Notes: a model not told the origin generated them from the sequence alone. DNA of 37,054 nucleotides from Bacteroidetes bacterium OLB12 (GCA_001567185.1 LNFR01000074.1:1-37054), one strand, 5' to 3'; shown: positions 18,252 to 27,158, counted from the first letter of the stretch. Numbers and translations: made by a program.

Positions 18252-20316
18252 ATGGCTATCGTTTTCAAACGCCTGCTTGCAATTGCTGTTTTGTCAACCG
18301 TTGGCTTCCCGCTTTTTAGTCAGCAAGATTCAATTGCCCTGTCGGAACAATACTATGCACAGGGAATGGAAATATTCGATTATGAACATCGCAAAGTAGC
18401 AACCGAGTTATTTATGCTGGCTGTGAAGGCCAATCCCAAAAGCGCCAAAGCGCAGTTTATGACGGGCCGGTCTATCATGCTTACTGTGCGCAAAGAACTT
18501 TCTCTGCAGTATTTCAAAAAACGCCTATCAGCTTGACCCAAAAATTGACGAAGATATTCTCTATTACCTGGGCCAGGCCTATCACTATTCTGAAAAGTTT
18601 GATAGTGCTATTATGTTGTACGATCGCTATAGCAGACTTCTCGCACGCTCGCTCAACTACGATAAGGCTAAAAAGATTAATGAAGTCAATCGGAAAATAT
18701 TTGAATGCCATAATGCAAAAATCATGGTGGCACAACCGGTTGATGTTAGCATTGCGCACCTTGGCACCAATATCAATTCCGAATGGCCCGACTATGCGCC
18801 AACCATCAATGCAGACGAAACATTTATGGTGTTTACTACCCGCAGGCCGGAGGAAAACCTGAACAATCGCCTGGCGCAAGACAATGAGTACTACGAAGAA
18901 ATATTCTATACAAAAAAAGTAGATGGCGAGTGGATTCAAGCCCGCAACCTTTCCGGGCCACTTAACAACAGCTACCACAATGCCAGCATTAACCTTTCGC
19001 CCGATGGAAAGGAAATGTTACTTTATCACGACAGTAATGGTGGCGATATCCTCATTTCTTACCTTCAGCCCAATGGCACCTGGACCGATCCAAAAGGAAT
19101 TCTGGAAATAAATACAGAGTATATTGAAAACTCAGCCACCATTACCGCAGATGGCAAGAACCTCTTTTTCACAAGTAACCGCTCGGGCGGATATGGCGGA
19201 ACAGATATCTACGTAAGTACAAAAGATGCGAAAGGCCGTTGGGGCACCCCTCGCAATCTGGGAAGAAACATCAATACCGAGATGGATGAAGATGGTGTTT
19301 ATGTTTCCGCCAGCGGCAAACATTTATACTTTAGTTCTAATGGCCATGCGGGCATGGGCGACATGGATATTTACCGGAGTGTATTTAATCCTGAAAAAGA
19401 TCAATGGGAAAAACCAATTAACATGGGCTACCCTATTAACTCGGTTGAGAATGATATCTACATTGTGCTAACCCGCGATGAAGATTTTGCTTACATCTCT
19501 TCTGTACGCCCCGAAGGCATTGGCGAACAAGACATTTATAAAATTGATATTCGTAATTGGAAAGAACCAGTTTATACACAACCTGATTTTGCAGATGCCG
19601 TGTTAGCCCTCGAAGATCAGGTGCCGTTGTTTGGCAACCGGCCGGTTACTGAAACCAAAACAGAAACCAACCCGGAGCCTACTGAAAAAATCGTTACACC
19701 CGCCAGTGTGGATTTAACGGTGTATGTGGCCCAGGGAGATACGAAACAACCTCTCTCGAATGTTCAGGTAAAACTAACTTCCGTGGGAACAGATTTGAAC
19801 CTGGCAGCTACCAAGCCCGGAACCTATTTTACAAACGTAAAGAATAAAACCACAGGAGTTGAACGGTACAAACTGCTGGTGTCCAGCACAGAACATATTC
19901 CCTATTCATCAACGTACTTGTTTGGGCCCGGTATGAGTACGGCTTTAACTGATACCATTTACCTGGATAAGATTGCTGTTAATTACAGGCGCACGTTAAA
20001 TGTTTATTTCGGACACGACAGCGATGTACCCAAATCGTTTGAAGATATTTTATACCTCGAGCAAATCATGAAAACCTCGGCTTCTATTAAAGTGGAAATC
20101 AGCGGCCATACCGATAATATCGGTTCACATGCCTACAACGTAGGCCTAAGCCAGAGGCGTGCACAGGCGGTAAAGAAACATCTTGTAAATGCAGGTATAG
20201 AAGAAGGCAGAATTACTGTGGTTGGATACGGACCGGATAAGCCAATTGCCGATAATAAGACCCGGGCAAATCGCCAACTTAACCGCAGAACAGAGTTTAC
20301 TATTATTGAAAAATAA
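18252..20316 (+). CDS. TPR/PD40/OmpA-family outer-membrane-associated protein (PorE-like), frameshifted
   Basis: Reconstructed length about 687 residues. Order: signal peptide (MAIVFKRLLAIAV...PLFSQ); TPR-like helices (about 30-150); PD40/WD40-like propeller repeats with S-x-D-G-x-x-L-F/Y-F-S/T-S motifs (SPDGKEMLLY, ADGKNLFFTSNRSGGYGGTD, ASGKHLYFSSNGH); a CarboxypepD-regulatory-like beta domain (about VDLTVYVAQGD on); and a C-terminal OmpA peptidoglycan-binding domain (ISGHTDNIGS, LSQRRAQAVKKHL, NRQLNRRTEFTI). This layout matches PorE of the type IX secretion/gliding machinery, but many Bacteroidota encode paralogues, so the role is only probable. One extra A in the A6 run at 18516-18521 breaks the TPR part; removing it joins LSLQYFKNAYQLDPKIDED. 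The stop overlaps the next start by one base (TAATG). Confidence 0.87.
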
Positions 20317-21656
20317 TGAACACAGGCCTGCGTACGTGGTTAATCAGGCTAAGTGTGTTTGTTGTTATCGTTGTAGCTATTTTTAACAGTACCGTTGGCC
20401 GGATTGACCGAACGCCATTAAAGAAACAGGGGTTTTACAAACGCATGATGGCACAGCTGGATACAATCAGACCAGCAGTTTACCCATCGCAAACCCTTTC
20501 GGCTGCCTGGGGAAAAGTCAACATTACACCTGATTACTCAATGCCCATGGCTGGTTATAATGCCAGGCCAAAATTTGAAAGTGTACACGATTCGCTTTAT
20601 ACCCGATTCATCCTTATCGATAATGGAAGTTCTGAAATAATTCTTGTCAGTGCCGATCTCCTGATTTTTCCGCCTGCACTAAAAAAAGAACTTGAAGACC
20701 AGCTTCCCCGTGCTGGTAAGCCCATGTTTTTGTATTACGGTGCTACCCATACCCATAACAGTGTGGGGGGTTGGCATAATGCCTGGGCTGCACAATTTGC
20801 AGTAGGATCCTATCACCCGGATTGGATTAAGTCCACCGCCCAATCGCTGACAACCGAAATTGTAAAATCAAGAACCAACCTGCTGCCGGCACAAACTTGG
20901 TATTGGCAAAGCGATGCAGAGAAGTATGCGGCTAACCGGCTTAAACCAGGCAATCCATTCGATGGCAAATTGCGTGGCCTTAAGTTTTCACGTTCCGACA
21001 GCACGCATGCTTACCTCGTTACTTTTAGTGCGCACGCTACCAGCATCAGCAAGAAGAGTACTGCCCTTTCGGGCGATTATCCGGCAGTTTTGGTTAACCA
21101 GATCGAAAACCAAAATGGAAATTTCGGAATGTTTATGGCGGGCATGGTTGGCAGTCATCGGTTGGATGGAATTTCAGAAACCGAATTTGCAGGTGCTGAG
21201 CAGGCAGGCAAAATTCTGGCCGATAAAACACTGCACCCGGGTTTTCAGAAAAAATTATCCGCTTCGGAGATTAAGACTATGCACATACCTATTCAGTATG
21301 GTAATTCTCAATTGCGTTTGAACAAGGATTATAAGCTACGCAACTGGATTTTTTCCAATGCCCTACAACCATTGCAGGGCGAGTTAACCTGTTTGCAACT
21401 TGGTTCTGCCTTATTGATCGGAACTCCATGCGATTTCTCCGGTGAAATTTTTGTAACACAAAGTCTGGCGTCATTTGGTGCCCGCTTCAATAAACAGTTA
21501 ATCATTACCAGTTTTAATGGCGATTACACCGGCTACATTACAGAAGACAAGCACTACGAAACCAGCTTGCGCGAAGAAGTGACTACTATGAATTGGGTAG
21601 GCCCTTACTTTGGCGAATACTATTCTGAAATGATCAGAAAAGTAATTGTCAAATAA
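20316..21656 (+). CDS. Neutral/alkaline ceramidase-fold hydrolase
   Basis: 446 residues. The N-terminus is hydrophobic (LIRLSVFVVIVVAIFNSTV), an uncleaved anchor or signal peptide. The body matches the N-terminal catalytic domain of neutral ceramidases: AAWGKVNITPDYSMPMAGY at the start, VSADLLIFP, the zinc motif GATHTHNSVGG (two His) and a further His in TFSAHATSIS. The C-terminal immunoglobulin-like domain of full ceramidases is absent. Members cleave N-acyl bonds of ceramides; several Bacteroidota make sphingolipids, so an envelope-lipid substrate is plausible but unproven. It is translationally coupled to the OmpA-family gene, and its stop abuts the convergent rhlE stop with no gap. Confidence 0.8.
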   Translation: MNTGLRTWLIRLSVFVVIVVAIFNSTVGRIDRTPLKKQGFYKRMMAQLDTIRPAVYPSQTLSAAWGKVNITPDYSMPMAGYNARPKFESVHDSLYTRFILIDNGSSEIILVSADLLIFPPALKKELEDQLPRAGKPMFLYYGATHTHNSVGGWHNAWAAQFAVGSYHPDWIKSTAQSLTTEIVKSRTNLLPAQTWYWQSDAEKYAANRLKPGNPFDGKLRGLKFSRSDSTHAYLVTFSAHATSISKKSTALSGDYPAVLVNQIENQNGNFGMFMAGMVGSHRLDGISETEFAGAEQAGKILADKTLHPGFQKKLSASEIKTMHIPIQYGNSQLRLNKDYKLRNWIFSNALQPLQGELTCLQLGSALLIGTPCDFSGEIFVTQSLASFGARFNKQLIITSFNGDYTGYITEDKHYETSLREEVTTMNWVGPYFGEYYSEMIRKVIVK

Positions 21657-22901
21657 TTAACCTCGCTTTCCACCCGGCTTTCCCCGAAAGGGTTTACGTC
21701 TGAAATTCTTTTTTCCACCACCACCGCGGTTGCCATGAGGTCCCCTTTTCACTTCCGGATTGTAAGCCGGACCTTCTCCCAACCCGGCAGGCAATGGCAT
21801 CTTGGGCACATCTTTGCCAATCAGGCTTTCTATGCGAAAGAACTTACGTTGATCCAGGTCGTTAATAAATGTAATTGCCGTACCTGTAGTAGCTGCCCGG
21901 GCCGTGCGGCCAATGCGATGGATATAATCTTCCGGGTCGGGTGGCACATCGTAGTTTATTACCAAATCAATTCCTTCCACATCAATTCCCCGCGAAAGAA
22001 CATCCGTGCCAATTAATACACTCAATTGTTTGTTCTTGAACTCGCGCAGGATGTGTTCGCGTTCCACCTGCTCCAGGTCGCTGTGAATGGATTTAGATTG
22101 AATCCCCAACTTATGCAGGTTGCGATCTAATTTTTTTACGTTCTCTTTGGTGGATGCAAAGATGATGACACTATTAAAAGTCTTATCCTTTAAGAGTATG
22201 TCAATCAATTTTTCTTTCTGCTCGTTATGCACCACGTAGGCTTGTTGCAATATTCCCTCCGCAGGTTTTGAAATTGCAATGTTAATCTCTTCCGGTTTAT
22301 TCAAGATTTTATTGGCCAACCCCCTGATTTTAGGAGGCATGGTTGCCGAGAACAAGAGTGTTTGCCGCTGCTGCGGTAGTTGGTTTATGATGCGGATGAT
22401 ATCGTCATAAAAACCCATGTCGAGCATCCGGTCCGCTTCATCCAATACAAGATGCTCAACCTGGTCGAACTTAATGGTGCCCATAGCCATTTGGGCAATC
22501 AGGCGGCCAGGGGTGGCAATGATAATATCCACGCCCCCTTCCATGGCCCGCTTTTGCTGATCCCAGGTGGCACCATCGCCACCACCGTAAATAGGAATTG
22601 AACTTACACCCAAAAAATAAGCGAAGCCTTCAATCTGTTGATCAATCTGTTGAGCTAATTCGCGCGTAGGCGCAATGATAACCGTGTTCAGTTGTCCGCT
22701 TTGTTTACTTACAATATTATGCAGAATAGGCAGTACATAGGCAGCGGTTTTGCCGGTACCCGTCTGGGCACAGGCAATCAGGTCTTTCTTATTCAGGATA
22801 ACCGGAATGGCTTGCTCTTGTATGGGGGTAGCTTTCGAAAAGCCCATGGCGTCCAGTCCGTCAAGTAAGCGGGCATGAAAACCAAACTCGTGAAATGTCA
22901 A
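21657..22901 (-). CDS. rhlE: DEAD-box RNA helicase RhlE
   Basis: ATP-dependent RNA helicase with all core motifs: Q-motif GFSKATPIQEQAIP, motif I AQTGTGKT, Ia PTRELAQQ, GG, TPGRL, motif II DEAD, motif III SAT, then ARGID-type RGIDVEG, motif VI HRIGRTAR. The C-terminus is a Gly/Arg/Lys-rich tail (KRGPHGNRGGGGKKNFRRK), typical of RNA-binding extensions. The longest frame starts at ATG 22970, but homologues usually begin M-T-F; here the codon just before TFHEFGFHARLL is TTG at 22901-22899, so I place the start there (about 414 residues). The ATG at 22970 remains possible. Confidence 0.9.
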   Translation of the reverse strand: MTFHEFGFHARLLDGLDAMGFSKATPIQEQAIPVILNKKDLIACAQTGTGKTAAYVLPILHNIVSKQSGQLNTVIIAPTRELAQQIDQQIEGFAYFLGVSSIPIYGGGDGATWDQQKRAMEGGVDIIIATPGRLIAQMAMGTIKFDQVEHLVLDEADRMLDMGFYDDIIRIINQLPQQRQTLLFSATMPPKIRGLANKILNKPEEINIAISKPAEGILQQAYVVHNEQKEKLIDILLKDKTFNSVIIFASTKENVKKLDRNLHKLGIQSKSIHSDLEQVEREHILREFKNKQLSVLIGTDVLSRGIDVEGIDLVINYDVPPDPEDYIHRIGRTARAATTGTAITFINDLDQRKFFRIESLIGKDVPKMPLPAGLGEGPAYNPEVKRGPHGNRGGGGKKNFRRKPFRGKPGGKRG

Positions 22902-23048
22902 AAGATAGAGTTTAAAAAATGAAACATGGTGCAAGGTACAATAAGTTAAGGAAACTGTGTTTTGCCTCATCTAAGCTACTATCGTAAAGCTTAGCCCAAG
23001 ACCAATTTTACAAATAAACCTTACCTTGAAATGCAATTGCTAATCTAA

Positions 23049-23447
23049 ATGACGCATTCAAACTATTACACACATCAAATTACGGTTGCTGCTGCAGACA
23101 TTGATACAATGGGGCATGTAAACAATGTGGTTTATCTGCGCTATGTGCAGGAAGCAGCTACCGCACATTGGCTGGCGGTTGCCGATGAAGCCATCAAAGC
23201 TGCTGTGCTTTGGGTTGTATTACGGCATGAAATTGATTACCACGCTCCTGCTTTTGTTAATGAAACACTTACTGCAAAAACCTGGGTAGGCGAAACAGGT
23301 GGTGTAAAGTCGGTTCGGTTTGTTGAAATCAGAAATGCAGCCGGCAAATTGATAATTAAAGCGCGCACGGTGTGGTGTATGCTGGACGCTGAAACTCAAA
23401 AACCAAAACGGATAGAACCGGGTATGATGCAACCTTTTATGGGGTAA
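23049..23447 (+). CDS. Acyl-CoA thioesterase, 4HBT hot-dog family
   Basis: 132 residues, single hot-dog domain. The family active-site region reads ADIDTMGHVNNVVYLRYVQEA, with the Asp and the GHVNN motif of 4-hydroxybenzoyl-CoA-type (YbgC/FadM-like) thioesterases; the remainder (RHEIDYHAPAF, VRFVEIRNAAGKLI, ARTVWCMLD) fits the fold. It hydrolyses an acyl-CoA thioester; the acyl group cannot be inferred. Divergent from rhlE. Confidence 0.88.
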   Translation: MTHSNYYTHQITVAAADIDTMGHVNNVVYLRYVQEAATAHWLAVADEAIKAAVLWVVLRHEIDYHAPAFVNETLTAKTWVGETGGVKSVRFVEIRNAAGKLIIKARTVWCMLDAETQKPKRIEPGMMQPFMG

Positions 23448-23499
23448 CGAGCCGGCCGGACCTTGTAATTTTGTTCTCGTCCTTCAACAGCTAAAAAGT

Positions 23500-23537
23500 T
23501 AAAAATAAAAAAGCCACCGCTTTTTGCGGTGGCTTTT
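23500..23537 (-). terminator. Rho-independent terminator for the tRNA-like RNA
   Basis: A perfect 10-bp stem AAGCCACCGC/GCGGTGGCTT (23511-23520 with 23526-23535) has a 5-base loop. On the minus strand it is followed by TTTTTATTTTT. It lies only 7 bases past the 3' end of the tRNA-like RNA. On the plus strand only four T follow, so it may also work weakly for the thioesterase gene. Confidence 0.85.
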
Positions 23538-23542
23538 AGTTG

Positions 23543-23689
23543 CTGTAGAGGGAGGGGTCGAACCTCCACGGAGAAGTTAGCTGCAAGGCATAAGAAAACA
23601 TTTTAGTGGTCAACCCATTACCTTGCGTTTATCCTTTGCTCTCCACCCCCGAGACAGGAGGGCATGTCTGCCAATTTCAACACCCTACA
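23543..23689 (-). ncRNA. tRNA-like RNA with an unusually large variable domain
   Basis: On the minus strand the ends pair into a 7-bp acceptor stem (TGTAGGG with CTCTACA, one G-U), with G as discriminator and no encoded CCA. Next come a D-arm whose loop AAATTGGCAGA keeps the G18G19 pair and has tRNA-Leu-like length but a weak stem, and a 5-bp anticodon stem CCCTC/GGGGG with loop CTGTCTC (formal anticodon GTC, unusual T37). The T-arm is perfect: GGAGG-TTCGACC-CCTCC. Between anticodon and T arms lie 78 nt (23568-23645) instead of the usual 4-20, themselves foldable: outer GGAGA/TCTCC and inner GCAAGG/CCTTGC. A strong terminator follows. It does not fit tRNA-Asp, tmRNA, or a tRNA with a normal group I intron (insert too short). 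Could also be a decayed tRNA. Confidence 0.6.
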
Positions 23690-23737
23690 ATTTTTAAGAA
23701 CATCCTGGCTTTTGGCCTTAAAATCACGTGTCTCGCT

Positions 23738-23759
23738 GATGTGATTTATAAATTACATC
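23738..23759. promoter_or_regulatory. 22-bp imperfect palindrome, candidate operator
   Basis: GATGTGATTTA followed by TAAATTACATC is an inverted repeat with one mismatch, AT-rich in the centre. It lies between the divergent tRNA-like RNA and the Lrp/AsnC gene, about 109 bp before the latter's start. Lrp-family regulators bind such degenerate palindromes and often autoregulate, so this is a plausible operator; that is inference. Confidence 0.4.
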
Positions 23760-23867
23760 ACAAAGTAACGAAAACATTGAGTCTATTGTCAATACTATTT
23801 ATAATTATTTGTATAATTTTTAATATTTTTGGTCAATATTTATAAAATCACTAAAAACAATGCTTCG

Positions 23868-24332
23868 ATGAGTCGCCATTTTGAAATTGATAACACAGAT
23901 CTTCGGATTCTGGAAATTCTGATGCAAGACGCCAAGCGCCCCTATACGGAAGTTGCCAAGCGGGTGAACGTATCGCAAGGAACGGTACACGTACGCATGA
24001 ATAAGATGGAAGATGCAGGCATTCTGGAAAAAACAACACTCAAAATCAACTATGCCAAACTCGGTTACGACATTACAGCTTTTATAGGTATTTATTTGGA
24101 AAAGAGTGCTTTGTATGAAAAAGTTTTAGCAAAACTTAAAGACATACCTGAGATAACCAACATCCATTATACAACTGGAAACTATAGCATGTTTGTGCGC
24201 ATTCATTGCCGCGATACCAACCACCTGAAAGAGGTTTTGCACGATAAAATGCAACAGGTAGAAGGTATTGAGCGAACCGAAACCATGATTTCGCTGGAAG
24301 AAAGCCTCGATCGGAATCTTAAACTCACTTAA
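23868..24332 (+). CDS. Lrp/AsnC-family transcriptional regulator
   Basis: About 154 residues from the ATG at 23868 (MSRHFEIDNTDLRILEIL). An upstream in-frame start at 23829 adds 13 residues that lack family similarity. The N-terminal helix-turn-helix (about 5-60: AKRPYTEVAKRVNVSQGTVHVRMNKM) is followed by the RAM/AsnC ligand-binding domain (YDITAFIGIYLEK, NIHYTTGNYSMFVRIHC, GIERTETMISLEE). It senses small molecules, usually amino acids, as an octamer or dimer. It directly precedes the suf operon by 89 bp in the same direction, but a regulatory link to Fe-S assembly is not shown. Confidence 0.88.
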   Translation: MSRHFEIDNTDLRILEILMQDAKRPYTEVAKRVNVSQGTVHVRMNKMEDAGILEKTTLKINYAKLGYDITAFIGIYLEKSALYEKVLAKLKDIPEITNIHYTTGNYSMFVRIHCRDTNHLKEVLHDKMQQVEGIERTETMISLEESLDRNLKLT

Positions 24333-24381
24333 ATCCAAAGAAATTTAGGCCGTTTGGAACCTTAAAACGGGAGTTTTGTTG

Positions 24382-24389
24382 TATTTTTG
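24382..24389 (+). promoter_or_regulatory. Candidate -7 element for the suf operon
   Basis: TATTTTTG matches TAnnTTTG and lies 32 bp before the sufB start. The nearest upstream TTG (24354-24356) is 25 bp away, wider than usual, so the promoter call is weak. An AT-rich ATTTA...TAAAT pair at 24396-24414 just downstream could be a regulator site. Confidence 0.35.
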
Positions 24390-24421
24390 AGTCAATTTAA
24401 AATTAGTCTAAATAGCCTGCA

Positions 24422-25867
24422 ATGAGTAAAAGCAACCAGGTTCTGGAGGAAATCACTTCGAAAGAATACGAGCACGGATGGACTGTAAACCTGGAGACCG
24501 ATGAGGCTCCTAAAGGGCTTAATGAAGAAATCGTTCGGTTTATTTCATCTCGCAAGAGCGAGCCTGAATGGCTGTTGGACTGGCGGCTAAAAGCATTTAG
24601 ACAATGGCAGAAGATGGTGGAACCTAAATGGCCCAACGTTACCTACCCTGCTATCAACTATCAAGATATAATTTACTACTCTGCCCCCAAGCAAAAAGTT
24701 AAACCAAAGAGTTTGAATGAAGTTGATCCGGAGTTGATCAAAACTTTTGAGAAACTGGGTATTTCATTAACGGAGCAAAAACGATTAACGGGAGTAGCCG
24801 TTGACGCTGTGATTGACAGTGTTTCTGTTGCAACCACCTTTAAGGAAAAACTCAGCGAGCTTGGCATTATCTTTTGTTCTTTTAGCGAAGCAGTAAAAGA
24901 GCACCCCGAGTTAGTTAAGAAATACCTGGGCTCGGTAGTGCCAATGAATGACAATTATTTTGCTGCCCTTAACTCAGCGGTATTTTCTGATGGTTCATTC
25001 TGCTACATTCCAAAAGGAGTTCGTTGCCCGATGGAACTATCTACCTACTTCCGAATTAACGCAGCCAACACCGGCCAGTTTGAAAGAACATTAATTATTG
25101 CCGATGAAGGTGCTTATGTAAGTTACCTGGAAGGATGCACCGCACCCATGCGCGATGAAAATCAACTGCATGCTGCGGTTGTAGAGCTTTACGCCATGAA
25201 AGGTGCTGAGATTAAATACTCAACCGTTCAAAACTGGTATCCGGGCGATAAAGATGGCAAAGGAGGTATTTACAATTTCGTAACCAAGCGCGGATTGTGT
25301 GCGGGCGATCATTCAAAAATCTCGTGGACACAAGTTGAAACCGGATCAGCCATTACCTGGAAGTATCCCTCCTGCGTATTGAAAGGCGATTATTCTGTTG
25401 GTGAATTTTATTCCGTGGCGGTAACCAATAACTACCAGCAAGCCGATACCGGTACCAAGATGATTCACATTGGTAAGAACACGCGTTCGCGGATTGTGAG
25501 CAAAGGTATTTCTGCGGGTAAATCCCAGAACAGCTATCGGGGCCAGGTACACATATTGAAGCGTGCAACAAATGCGCGTAACCACTCGCAGTGCGACTCG
25601 CTGTTGATGGGCGACCAATGTGGTGCACACACCTTCCCTTACATTGATGTTGAGAATAACTCGGCCCGCATTGAACATGAAGCTACCACATCAAAGATTG
25701 GCGAAGATCAGATCTTTTATTGCTTACAACGCGGCATCGATGAAGAAGCAGCTGTGGCCCTGATTGTAAACGGGTATGCCAAAGAAGTATTGAATCAACT
25801 CCCTATGGAATTTGCGGTAGAGGCGCAAAAGCTTCTCGCATTGACTTTAGAAGGAAGTGTAGGGTAA
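24422..25867 (+). CDS. sufB: Fe-S cluster assembly scaffold protein SufB
   Basis: 481 residues, the standard length. SufB forms the SufBC2D complex that assembles Fe-S clusters. Visible family segments include the N-terminal [91 protein letters not shown], and the C-terminal core [30 protein letters not shown] with the conserved Glu/His residues of the SufB-SufD interface. First gene of the suf operon; followed by the inserted four-helix-bundle ORF rather than directly by sufC. Confidence 0.96.
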   Translation: MSKSNQVLEEITSKEYEHGWTVNLETDEAPKGLNEEIVRFISSRKSEPEWLLDWRLKAFRQWQKMVEPKWPNVTYPAINYQDIIYYSAPKQKVKPKSLNEVDPELIKTFEKLGISLTEQKRLTGVAVDAVIDSVSVATTFKEKLSELGIIFCSFSEAVKEHPELVKKYLGSVVPMNDNYFAALNSAVFSDGSFCYIPKGVRCPMELSTYFRINAANTGQFERTLIIADEGAYVSYLEGCTAPMRDENQLHAAVVELYAMKGAEIKYSTVQNWYPGDKDGKGGIYNFVTKRGLCAGDHSKISWTQVETGSAITWKYPSCVLKGDYSVGEFYSVAVTNNYQQADTGTKMIHIGKNTRSRIVSKGISAGKSQNSYRGQVHILKRATNARNHSQCDSLLMGDQCGAHTFPYIDVENNSARIEHEATTSKIGEDQIFYCLQRGIDEEAAVALIVNGYAKEVLNQLPMEFAVEAQKLLALTLEGSVG

Positions 25868-25870
25868 CTA

Positions 25871-25930
25871 AATTCAAGATTTAAGATTCAAGATTTAAGA
25901 TTTAAAATTTAAGATTCAAGATTCAAGAGT
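25871..25930. repeat. TTCAAGATTTAAG repeat cluster, left side of inserted ORF
   Basis: A low-complexity string of related 7-10-mers (ATTCAAGAT, TTTAAGAT). The 17 bases at 25883-25899 (AAGATTCAAGATTTAAG) are perfectly inverted at 26351-26367 on the other side of the four-helix-bundle ORF, so the two clusters could pair in RNA or DNA. Confidence 0.75.
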
Positions 25931-25934
25931 TAAG

Positions 25935-26324
25935 GTGAGTAAAATAAATTCCTTTGAAGAATTGACGGTATGGCAGCTTTCGCGCGAGTTGGCTAAGGAA
26001 ATTTATGCAATAACTCAGGGAGAGGTATTTTTTAAGGACTATTCATTAAGAGACCAGATTAACAGATCGTGCGGTTCAGTAATGGACAATATTGCTGAGG
26101 GTTTTGAGCGCGGGGGAAACAAAGAATTTTGCCAATTTCTTTACATCGCTAAAGGCTCAAGCGGAGAAACACGTTCGCAGTTGTATCGTGCCTTTGATCG
26201 TGGGTATATAAACAGCAATGAATTTGAAATTCTGAAAGAGAAAGTAGAAAATATAAGTAAACAGTTATCAGGATTTATTCATTATATAAAAAAAATCAGA
26301 TATAAAAAGGAGAAAAATTTGTAA
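25935..26324 (+). CDS. Four-helix-bundle protein (S23 / 23S rRNA intervening-sequence-like)
   Basis: 129 residues starting at GTG 25935 (MSKINSFEELTVWQLSRELA). Diagnostic motifs are the F-E-x-L-x-V-W-x-x-(S/A) start, SLRDQINRSCGSVMDNIAEGFERG, EFCQFLYIAKGSSGETRSQLYRA and a helical C-terminus. The family is found inside 23S rRNA intervening sequences and widely as solo genes in Bacteroidota; its molecular function is not established. Here it sits inside the suf operon, between sufB and sufC, bracketed by inverted repeat clusters, which suggests it travels as a unit. It is in the operon direction and leaves both neighbours intact. Confidence 0.9.
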   Translation: MSKINSFEELTVWQLSRELAKEIYAITQGEVFFKDYSLRDQINRSCGSVMDNIAEGFERGGNKEFCQFLYIAKGSSGETRSQLYRAFDRGYINSNEFEILKEKVENISKQLSGFIHYIKKIRYKKEKNL

Positions 26325-26349
26325 CCGAACCAGAAACCGAATATCCTGA

Positions 26350-26396
26350 TCTTAAATCTTGAATCTTGAATTTTGAATTTTGAATCTTGAATTGAA
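26350..26396. repeat. TTGAATCTTGAATTTTG repeat cluster, right side of inserted ORF
   Basis: Starts with CTTAAATCTTGAATCTT (26351-26367), the exact inverse of 25883-25899, and continues with TTGAATTTTGAAT-type words up to 5 bp before the sufC start. Confidence 0.75.
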
Positions 26397-26401
26397 TAGA
26401 A

Positions 26402-27157
26402 ATGTTAAATATTAAGAACCTACAAGCAAAAATTGGCGAGAAGCAAATCCTTAACGGGATTAACCTGAAAGTAAATGCCGGAGAAGTACACGCTATTATG
26501 GGCCCAAATGGTTCAGGTAAAAGTACGCTTGCCTCGGTATTAGCCGGTCGTGAAGAATATGAAGTTACCGAAGGCCAGGTTGATTTTTTAGGCAAGAACT
26601 TGCTGGAACTTTCACCGGAAGACAGAGCGCGCGAAGGCATTTTCATGGCCTTTCAATATCCGGTAGAAATTCCGGGAGTAAGCACCATTAACTTTATGAA
26701 GACGGCCCTCAACCAGATTCGCGAATACCGGGGCCAGCAGGCATTAGATGCTGTTTCGTTTCTTCAGATGATGAAAGAAAAAATGAAGTTGGTGGAAATC
26801 GATCAGTCGTTGTTAAACCGTTCGCTCAACGAAGGTTTTTCGGGTGGTGAAGAAAAGCGTAATGAAATTTTTCAAATGGCCATGTTAGAACCCAAACTGG
26901 CCTTGCTGGATGAAACGGACTCCGGCCTGGACATTGATGCCCTGCGCATTGTAGCCAATGGCGTGAACAAACTTCGTAATAAGAACAATGCGGTTGTGGT
27001 TGTAACCCATTACCAACGCCTGCTTGATTACATTGTTCCGGATTTTGTGCATGTGCTTTATAAAGGCAAGATCGTGAAGTCGGGCACGAAAGAGCTTGCG
27101 CTTGAGTTGGAAGCCAAAGGGTATGATTGGATTAAAAGTGAAGCAACGGTAGCATAA
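26402..27157 (+). CDS. sufC: Fe-S cluster assembly ATPase SufC
   Basis: 251-residue ABC-type ATPase of the SufBC2D complex; its ATP hydrolysis drives scaffold rearrangement during cluster assembly. Motifs: Walker A GPNGSGKSTLA, Q-loop FMAFQYPVEIPG (the family-typical YP(V/L)E(I/V)PG), signature FSGGEEKRNEI, Walker B ALLDETDSGLDIDAL and H-loop VVVTHYQRLLDYI. The DETDSGLD form rather than DEP is characteristic of SufC. sufD starts 1 bp after its stop. Confidence 0.96.
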   Translation: MLNIKNLQAKIGEKQILNGINLKVNAGEVHAIMGPNGSGKSTLASVLAGREEYEVTEGQVDFLGKNLLELSPEDRAREGIFMAFQYPVEIPGVSTINFMKTALNQIREYRGQQALDAVSFLQMMKEKMKLVEIDQSLLNRSLNEGFSGGEEKRNEIFQMAMLEPKLALLDETDSGLDIDALRIVANGVNKLRNKNNAVVVVTHYQRLLDYIVPDFVHVLYKGKIVKSGTKELALELEAKGYDWIKSEATVA

Positions 27158-27158
27158 C

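Noticed and set aside
23543-23689. Interpretation as tmRNA or as a tRNA with a group I intron
   Set aside because: A tmRNA would lack a normal anticodon stem and be about 350 nt; group I introns are over 200 nt and interrupt the anticodon loop, whereas the loop here is intact and the insert is 78 nt after the anticodon stem.
23606-23845. A 79-codon plus-strand ORF
   Set aside because: It lies antisense over the tRNA-like RNA and its upstream region, has a low-complexity hydrophobic end, and runs into the Lrp leader; no family resemblance.
26296-26646. Minus-strand ORF over the repeat cluster and sufC start
   Set aside because: Its sequence is the translated repeat (QFKIQNSKFKIQD-type) and antisense of sufC; no independent support.
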